A DNA stretch of 53,482 bases from Saprospiraceae bacterium. Lineage in GTDB: Bacteria; Bacteroidota; Bacteroidia; Chitinophagales; Saprospiraceae. The notes below the pieces were generated by a model. The model worked only from the letters and a program-made list of their open reading frames with translations. It was not told where the DNA came from and ran no database searches. This document shows positions 48,828-53,482 of this stretch, in pieces; positions within the stretch are counted from its first letter, which is position 1, and every line of letters begins with the position of its first letter. The position numbers and the translations under genes were made by a program. The stretch covers positions 1 to 53,482 of the forward strand of contig JAEUUV010000083.1 of the NCBI GenBank assembly GCA_016787285.1, in the 5' to 3' direction.

Positions 48828-51800
48828 CGTTCAACGCCTCCTTTTTTCCACAACGCTTCGAGATTTCCCGACCCAGCCGGCTTGGCACCCATTTCGTAGC
48901 TGCGTTCAAATCCCGCCTTGTCCAGCACGGCAATTTCCGGGAGTTTTTCCTTGCGAAGCCCGGCGTTGAGGGTCGCCAGTTCTTTTCCGAAAAAGTCGTC
49001 GGCTTTGGCGCGTGCCTGCCGGAGTTCGATTTTGATGACCTCCTTGCGATCCAGCACGGAGCGGGTGGGCAGGTCGTCGGAAAACTCGGTGAATACGTAC
49101 AACTTGCCAAGGCGGGCGCGCAGTTGCTGCTCGCCGGTAATGCCTTTGGACTCGATTGTTTCGGTAAGCGTTTTGCGGAACGCTTCGAGCCGGTCGCTGT
49201 ACTGGCCCAGTTGGGTTTTCAGCGCTTTATTTTTCACCACGGCGGCGCGTCGGTCGGCGCTGTCTTTTGCGCCCTGCACCTGGGCCACGAGCATCCCGAG
49301 GTCTTCCACCAACCCGAAAAGTTCTTTGGAAATCCTGTTCCGCTCCGCATAGTCGAGGCCCGGTTGTATCGGGTCGGGGATAAGTTCGAGTGTACCGGAA
49401 TCGGTAAAATTACCCGCCTTGAGCCGCACCTGGTATGTGCCGGGCAGCGCCATCGGCCCGATGAATCCGGCATACACGCCGGCTTCACCCTGCACGAGCA
49501 CCCCGCGCGCGGCTTTGGGCGGTGCGCCGCGCATGTCCCAGCGCACGACGTTGATGCCCTTGCGTTTGGTGCCGGGCATGGTGGCTATTTTTTTCCCGGA
49601 GGGATCATAAATTTCGAGACTCACGTCGCCCGTGTTCAAGCGGTCTTTCAGGTAATACTGGATGGTGGCGTTTTCCGAGGAGTTCGGCCCGACGTAGGCA
49701 TCGGTATTCGGGAAAGCCTGTCCGTAGTGACCCGTCGTCACCGGCCCCGGACGCGTGCGCAGCAGGGCGGCGTCTTTTTGCAGCAGTTCGGGCGTCAGGC
49801 CGCGGAACGGCGCGATGTCGTCCACGATGAAAATGCCGCGTCCGTGCGTGGCGATTACCAGGTCGTTGGTAGCGGGCTGCACCACGAGGTCGCGCACCGC
49901 CACGTATTCGGGCAGTTTGGCTTTGTACTGCACCCAGTTTTTGCCGCCGTCGTTGCTGATGTACAGGCCGAATTCGGTGCCAAGGAAAAGCAGGTCGGGA
50001 TTCACGAGGTCTTCGATGATGACGTGGGCGTAGCCTTGCAGTACGTCGCCGGTACTCAGGAGCGACCAGGTTTTGCCGCCGTCGTCGGTGCGGGCGGCGT
50101 AGGGGCGCATGTCGCCGTAGGCGTGGTTATCGAAGGTAGCGTAGGCGCGGTTGCGGTCGTGGCGGCTGGGCGTCACGCGGCTCACCCAGGTTCCTTTCGG
50201 TACGCCGGGAATGTTCCGGGAAATGAGTGACCAGGTTTTGCCGCCGTCGCGGGTGACCTGGATGTTGCCGTCGTCGGTACCCACGTACAGCAGGTTTTCA
50301 TCCAGCGGGGAAGGGCCGATGGCGTAAATCGTGCAGTGATTTTCGGCGGAGGTGTTGTCTACCGTAAGGCCGCCACTGGCGTATTGCTGTTGTTTGACGG
50401 TATCGTTGGTGGTCAGATCGGGCGAAATGCGCGTCCAGGTATTGCCGCGGTCGGTGGTTTTGAACAAAAACTGGGAACCACAATACAGCGCATCGGGATT
50501 GGCGGTACCACGCACGAGGGGCGTGTTCCAGTTCCAGCGGTACTTGGGGTCGCCCTGCTGTTCCTGCGGCTGAATGAATTTACTTTGGCCGGTTTTCAGG
50601 TTTACGCGGTTGATGTTTCCGCCCTGGCTTTCGGCATACACGATGTCCGCGTCCTGCGCATCGGGTTGCACCCAAAAGCCGTCGCCGCCGTTGAGCGATT
50701 CCCAGTCGCGGTTTTCAATGCCGCCTTTGCTCTGGGAAGGGCCGCGCCAGGAGCCGTTGTCTTGCAAACCGCCGTACACGTTGTAGGGCGACTGGTTGTC
50801 GGCAGCCACCTGGTAAAACTGCGACACAGGCAGGTTCTTCAGGTGTGTCCACGACACGCCGTAATCGAGGCTCATGTACACGCCGCCGTCGGTGCCGAGA
50901 TACAGGTGGTTGGGGCTGTTTGGATTTATCCAGAGGGCGTGGTGGTCGGAATGTACCCAGCCGCTGCTTCCGCCGCCTTCGGAAAACGAGTAGCCACCGT
51001 CGGTGCTGATGGACATGGAAAACGCCGGGCGGTACACCCGCTTGGGGTTTTGAGGGTCCACCACGAGCGTGCTGAAGTAAAACGGCCGGGCCGTGACGTT
51101 GGACGTGGCGCTCTGGTGTTTCCAGGTTTCACCGCCGTCGGCGGAAATGAGCAGGCTGGTGTTTTCACTTTCGACGATGGCGAACACATTGTCGGGCGCG
51201 CTGGGCGCCAGCGCCAGGGCGATGCGGCCGAACGTACCGTTGGGCAGGCCGTTGGTGATCTTGCGCCAGGTTTTGCCGCCGTCGGTGCTCTTGTGCAGGG
51301 CGCTGCCCGGGCCGCCGGATACGAACGAGTACGGCGTGCGGCGGAATTGCCACATGGATGCGAGCAGCACATTCGGGTTGCGCGGATCCATGAGGATGTC
51401 GGCGCAGCCGGTTTTTTCGTCGGAGTACAGGATTTTTTCCCAGGTTTTGCCGCCGTCGGTGGTTTTGTACAAACCGCGATCGGGGCTGTCGCTCCAGAGC
51501 GGACCGGGTACGGCCACATACACCGTGTTCGGCTCCGTGGGGTGGATGATGATTTTGGAAATGTGTTCGCTTTTTTCGAGACCCATGCGGGTCCAGTTGC
51601 GACCGGCGTCGGTGCTGCGGTAAATCCCAAGTCCTACGGCTACGCTGTTGCGCATGTTGCTTTCGCCGGTGCCCACCCATACCACGTCGGGTTTAGACTG
51701 GTCAATGGCGATGGCGCCGATGGACTGCGGATATTTTTCGAACACCGGCTCGAAGGTCATGCCTGCCGTGGTGGATTTCCACACACCTCCGCCTGCTGCG

Positions 51801-51985
51801 CCGACGTAAAGTACTTTCGGGTTGTTGTTCACGCCTTCGATGGCGGTGATGCGCCCGCTCATCACGGCAGGGCCGATGTTGCGGGCTTCGATAGCGCCGA
51901 AGGTAGCCGAGGAGAGCAGGGATTGGGCGTAAGTGCCGGAGATTATTGATAATGAAAAAACTACAAAGGAAATATAGTGCCTCAT
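48824..51985 (-). CDS. Secreted BNR/VPS10-repeat beta-propeller protein
   Basis: A 1053-aa protein with signal peptide MRHYISFVVFSLSIISGTYAQ. Residues ~25-720 are propeller blades with repeated Asp-box motifs (STDAGRNWTRM, TTDGGKTWEKI, STDGGKTWRKI, SADGGETWKH, TDRGNTWTRI, TRDGGKTWSLI, SNDGGKNWVQ). Residues ~740-880 are Ig/FlgD-like (VSLEIYDPSGKKIATMPGT). The tail (~900-1050) is helical. Commonly annotated as a 'glycosyl hydrolase' or VPS10/sortilin-like protein; no catalytic residues prove hydrolase activity. It probably acts in periplasm or on the surface. Cotranscribed with the phosphoesterase. Confidence 0.9.
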   Translation of the reverse strand: MRHYISFVVFSLSIISGTYAQSLLSSATFGAIEARNIGPAVMSGRITAIEGVNNNPKVLYVGAAGGGVWKSTTAGMTFEPVFEKYPQSIGAIAIDQSKPDVVWVGTGESNMRNSVAVGLGIYRSTDAGRNWTRMGLEKSEHISKIIIHPTEPNTVYVAVPGPLWSDSPDRGLYKTTDGGKTWEKILYSDEKTGCADILMDPRNPNVLLASMWQFRRTPYSFVSGGPGSALHKSTDGGKTWRKITNGLPNGTFGRIALALAPSAPDNVFAIVESENTSLLISADGGETWKHQSATSNVTARPFYFSTLVVDPQNPKRVYRPAFSMSISTDGGYSFSEGGGSSGWVHSDHHALWINPNSPNHLYLGTDGGVYMSLDYGVSWTHLKNLPVSQFYQVAADNQSPYNVYGGLQDNGSWRGPSQSKGGIENRDWESLNGGDGFWVQPDAQDADIVYAESQGGNINRVNLKTGQSKFIQPQEQQGDPKYRWNWNTPLVRGTANPDALYCGSQFLFKTTDRGNTWTRISPDLTTNDTVKQQQYASGGLTVDNTSAENHCTIYAIGPSPLDENLLYVGTDDGNIQVTRDGGKTWSLISRNIPGVPKGTWVSRVTPSRHDRNRAYATFDNHAYGDMRPYAARTDDGGKTWSLLSTGDVLQGYAHVIIEDLVNPDLLFLGTEFGLYISNDGGKNWVQYKAKLPEYVAVRDLVVQPATNDLVIATHGRGIFIVDDIAPFRGLTPELLQKDAALLRTRPGPVTTGHYGQAFPNTDAYVGPNSSENATIQYYLKDRLNTGDVSLEIYDPSGKKIATMPGTKRKGINVVRWDMRGAPPKAARGVLVQGEAGVYAGFIGPMALPGTYQVRLKAGNFTDSGTLELIPDPIQPGLDYAERNRISKELFGLVEDLGMLVAQVQGAKDSADRRAAVVKNKALKTQLGQYSDRLEAFRKTLTETIESKGITGEQQLRARLGKLYVFTEFSDDLPTRSVLDRKEVIKIELRQARAKADDFFGKELATLNAGLRKEKLPEIAVLDKAGFERSYEMGAKPAGSGNLEALWKKGGVER

Positions 51986-52021
51986 GGATTGTTTTTGTTT
52001 GCAGATGACAGGGAAAAAAAA

Positions 52022-52085
52022 GTGTCACAGAGGCTCACGGAGGAAAACTCTGTACCCTCCAAAACTCTGTGAGTCTCTGTGACAC
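52022..52085. repeat. Phrase palindrome sharing words with 24910-25060
   Basis: GTGTCACAGAGGCTCACGGAG (52022-52042) pairs with 52065-52085 with two mismatches. The centre contains ACTCTGTACCCTCC, which also occurs in slightly different form in the 24910 element. Located between the LolA-like stop (52107) and the BNR start (51985), both minus strand. Confidence 0.85.
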
Positions 52086-52106
52086 CCTTTTGAAATCGCG
52101 CCCGGT

Positions 52107-52832
52107 TTACTTCTTCGGCATATCGAAAATCTTCATGTCCACCACCGGGTTGAACGTCACGTTGGAGAGCGTGATGGTGGTGTTTCCCATCATCGGGTTG
52201 GCCTGTTGCATGGTGTGGGGCATGACGATGCCGTTCACGGGTTTGAAATTGGAGAACACCGTCGAGGTTTCCACTTCCTGGCCGTCCACTTCATCCACCT
52301 GCACGTTTTTGATTTCGTAGCTGGTTTGCGGATCGTAGAAGATGTATTCCACCTTTTTGCCGCCTTTGTTCACCTTGATTTTGTGCGCTTCGGTGCCGTC
52401 CACATCTTCCTTGCCGACGTATTCCACGGTGTAACCTTTTTCCTTGTAGCCGATGACGGTACCGTCAATGTCGGTCTGGTCGCGCATGGCTTTCACCTGA
52501 TCGCCGGTGAGCGGTTCAGCGTCCGTTTTACCCATGAACGGGTTGGTGGACCAGCCCTGATCACCGTTGACGACGGAAGTTTGTACCATGCCCATCACGG
52601 CAACATCCATGCGGGCAGCCTTGTCGCGGATGGTGGTCATCGTCCAGCCGATAGACATGCCGGCGGCGGCATCCGCGGCAATGGTGGCTTCCATTTTCAC
52701 GGCTTCCACCTTGCTCCAGTTTTCGCCACCGGTAGCCTTGATGTGTTTGGCAATAAGTTCTTCAGCAGTTTGTGCAGAAGCAAATGCGCTGAAGACAACG
52801 AGCAGTAATGCAGAAAAGAGTACTTTTTTCAT
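52107..52832 (-). CDS. LolA-like outer-membrane lipoprotein-sorting family protein
   Basis: A 241-aa protein with signal peptide MKKVLFSALLLVVFSAFASAQ; an upstream frame to 52937 is rejected. The mature start TAEELIAKHIKATGGENWSKV and strands such as YTVEYVGKEDVDGTEAHKI and EYIFYDPQTSYEIKNVQ follow the LolA/LolB half-barrel family found in Bacteroidota (often annotated 'outer membrane lipoprotein-sorting protein'). Probably periplasmic; ligand unknown. Preceded by a 147-bp gap without visible genes. Confidence 0.8.
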   Translation of the reverse strand: MKKVLFSALLLVVFSAFASAQTAEELIAKHIKATGGENWSKVEAVKMEATIAADAAAGMSIGWTMTTIRDKAARMDVAVMGMVQTSVVNGDQGWSTNPFMGKTDAEPLTGDQVKAMRDQTDIDGTVIGYKEKGYTVEYVGKEDVDGTEAHKIKVNKGGKKVEYIFYDPQTSYEIKNVQVDEVDGQEVETSTVFSNFKPVNGIVMPHTMQQANPMMGNTTITLSNVTFNPVVDMKIFDMPKK

Positions 52833-52979
52833 AAATTGATGAGTTTGATTTTGGTGATGTACGGCCACACGGGCGATGAAAAACAGATGCAAAGCAACAA
52901 AAATACGCTGTAGAAGTTGGAAAAATTCGATGAGCAAAGTGCTTCGGGGGATGCAGCAGGGTGGGCTGCGTGACCGACG

Positions 52980-53482
52980 CTATTCCACCGGTATGTGCAT
53001 GAGCGGGTTAAACAAGAGCGGAAATGTCCGAGGCATATGTTCGAGCAAAATGGACAACAGGCGTTTTTCCACTTGTTCCGTAGCGCTCGGGTTCTGTTTT
53101 TTTGCCAACAAGGCCAGTACCTTTTCCGCTGTTTGACGAGCAGCATCTGTTTGACCGTTCAGGTATTGTACAGCGGCTTGCGCGCGCAGCCCTGTCACAT
53201 CCGGCCGTTTGGCTATGCGTTTTTCAATTTTTGACCACCAATAGTTGGCCGCATCGGCATCCCGTTTCAGGTATGCTTGAGCAAAACAGATTTCTTTCCA
53301 AAACTCCAGTTGAAACACGGTGGGCATCTCGTCGGGCAAATCCTGCAGACGTTCTGCTGATGCAAGGGCTTGCTCCGGTTGATCGTTGGCCAGAAAATGG
53401 AAGTATGCGTAGAGTTCGGCATATAGCGCATAGTCCTTGTCCCTGCGCACGATGGCTACGTTCTTCAGGTCAAGTTGTTCCA
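52980..53482 (-). CDS. Partial gene: C-terminal part of a helical (TPR-like) protein
   Basis: The frame is open to the end of the window (codons for EQLDLKNVAIVRRDKDYALY near the edge), so the N-terminus is missing. The visible ~167 residues are helical, with TPR-like spacing: AELYAYFHFLANDQPEQALA, FWKEICFAQAYLKRDADAAN, AAVQYLNGQTDAARQTAEKV. It ends LFNPLMHIPVE. No TM or enzymatic motif in the visible part; a role cannot be given. Confidence 0.75.
   Translation of the reverse strand, partial: EQLDLKNVAIVRRDKDYALYAELYAYFHFLANDQPEQALASAERLQDLPDEMPTVFQLEFWKEICFAQAYLKRDADAANYWWSKIEKRIAKRPDVTGLRAQAAVQYLNGQTDAARQTAEKVLALLAKKQNPSATEQVEKRLLSILLEHMPRTFPLLFNPLMHIPVE

Overview
The window looks like a chromosomal segment of a Bacteroidota bacterium, most likely a Saprospiraceae-type (Saprospirales) organism. 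The reasons are a type IX secretion C-terminal sorting domain, DUF5723, DUF6029, DUF4199, DUF4350 and Omp28-type proteins, a PUR-family (DUF3276) nucleic-acid-binding protein, Uma2 and CHAT-TPR proteins, and promoter boxes of the Bacteroidota TTTG-N19-TAnnTTTG kind. Coding density is high. GC is high in the genes, which gives long antisense shadow frames, and clearly lower in a few intergenic stretches. No rRNA, tRNA, intact insertion sequence, CRISPR array or phage gene was recognised.

Layout. (1) 1-4004: OmpA-type protein (-), then a sigma factor and a one-pass membrane, anti-sigma-like protein (+). (2) 4009-11516, all (-): TPR-CHAT caspase-like protein, DUF5723 outer-membrane protein, a lipoprotein and a small beta-barrel protein. 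(3) 11804-12950 (+): paaB and paaC without paaA, D or E, each preceded by an intergenic phrase repeat. (4) 12954-20903: mixed housekeeping genes: an LRR protein, a GbsR/MarR regulator, a FemAB/GNAT-like protein, a 4-TM protein, LptC, a frameshifted Uma2 gene, a VOC protein, a CMD/AhpD protein, an AIM24 protein and a di-haem cytochrome c peroxidase. (5) 21019-36000, mostly (-): SpoIIM-type protein, GT-C/TPR membrane protein, fatty acid desaturase, a lipoprotein (+), a T9SS cargo protein, a PUR protein, DUF4350, a PKD-cyclophilin fusion and an M16 peptidase. (6) 36251-43223: ABC exporter and DEAD-box helicase (+), then acyl-CoA dehydrogenase, Omp28 and DUF6029 (-). (7) 43224-47536 (+): two tandem cassettes, each a roughly 32-35 codon micro-ORF followed by a 511/517-aa paralogous helical protein, in AT-rich flanks. 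(8) 47591-53482 (-): frameshifted DUF4199, metallophosphoesterase, BNR/VPS10-repeat protein, LolA-like protein and a partial gene running off the window.

Two things stand out. First, the duplicated micropeptide plus large helical protein cassette at 43691-47536 is the best candidate for an undescribed system. A peptide-sensor or leader-peptide arrangement is conceivable, but the function is unknown. Second, many gaps hold locus-specific 'phrase' repeats: short words repeated in tandem and then in inverted orientation, giving stems up to 44 bp. In two places (CHAT and DUF4350) such repeats have entered the 5' end of a reading frame and removed an obvious start codon. Two genes (Uma2, DUF4199) carry single-base deletions in short homopolymers, so either decay or assembly error is possible.
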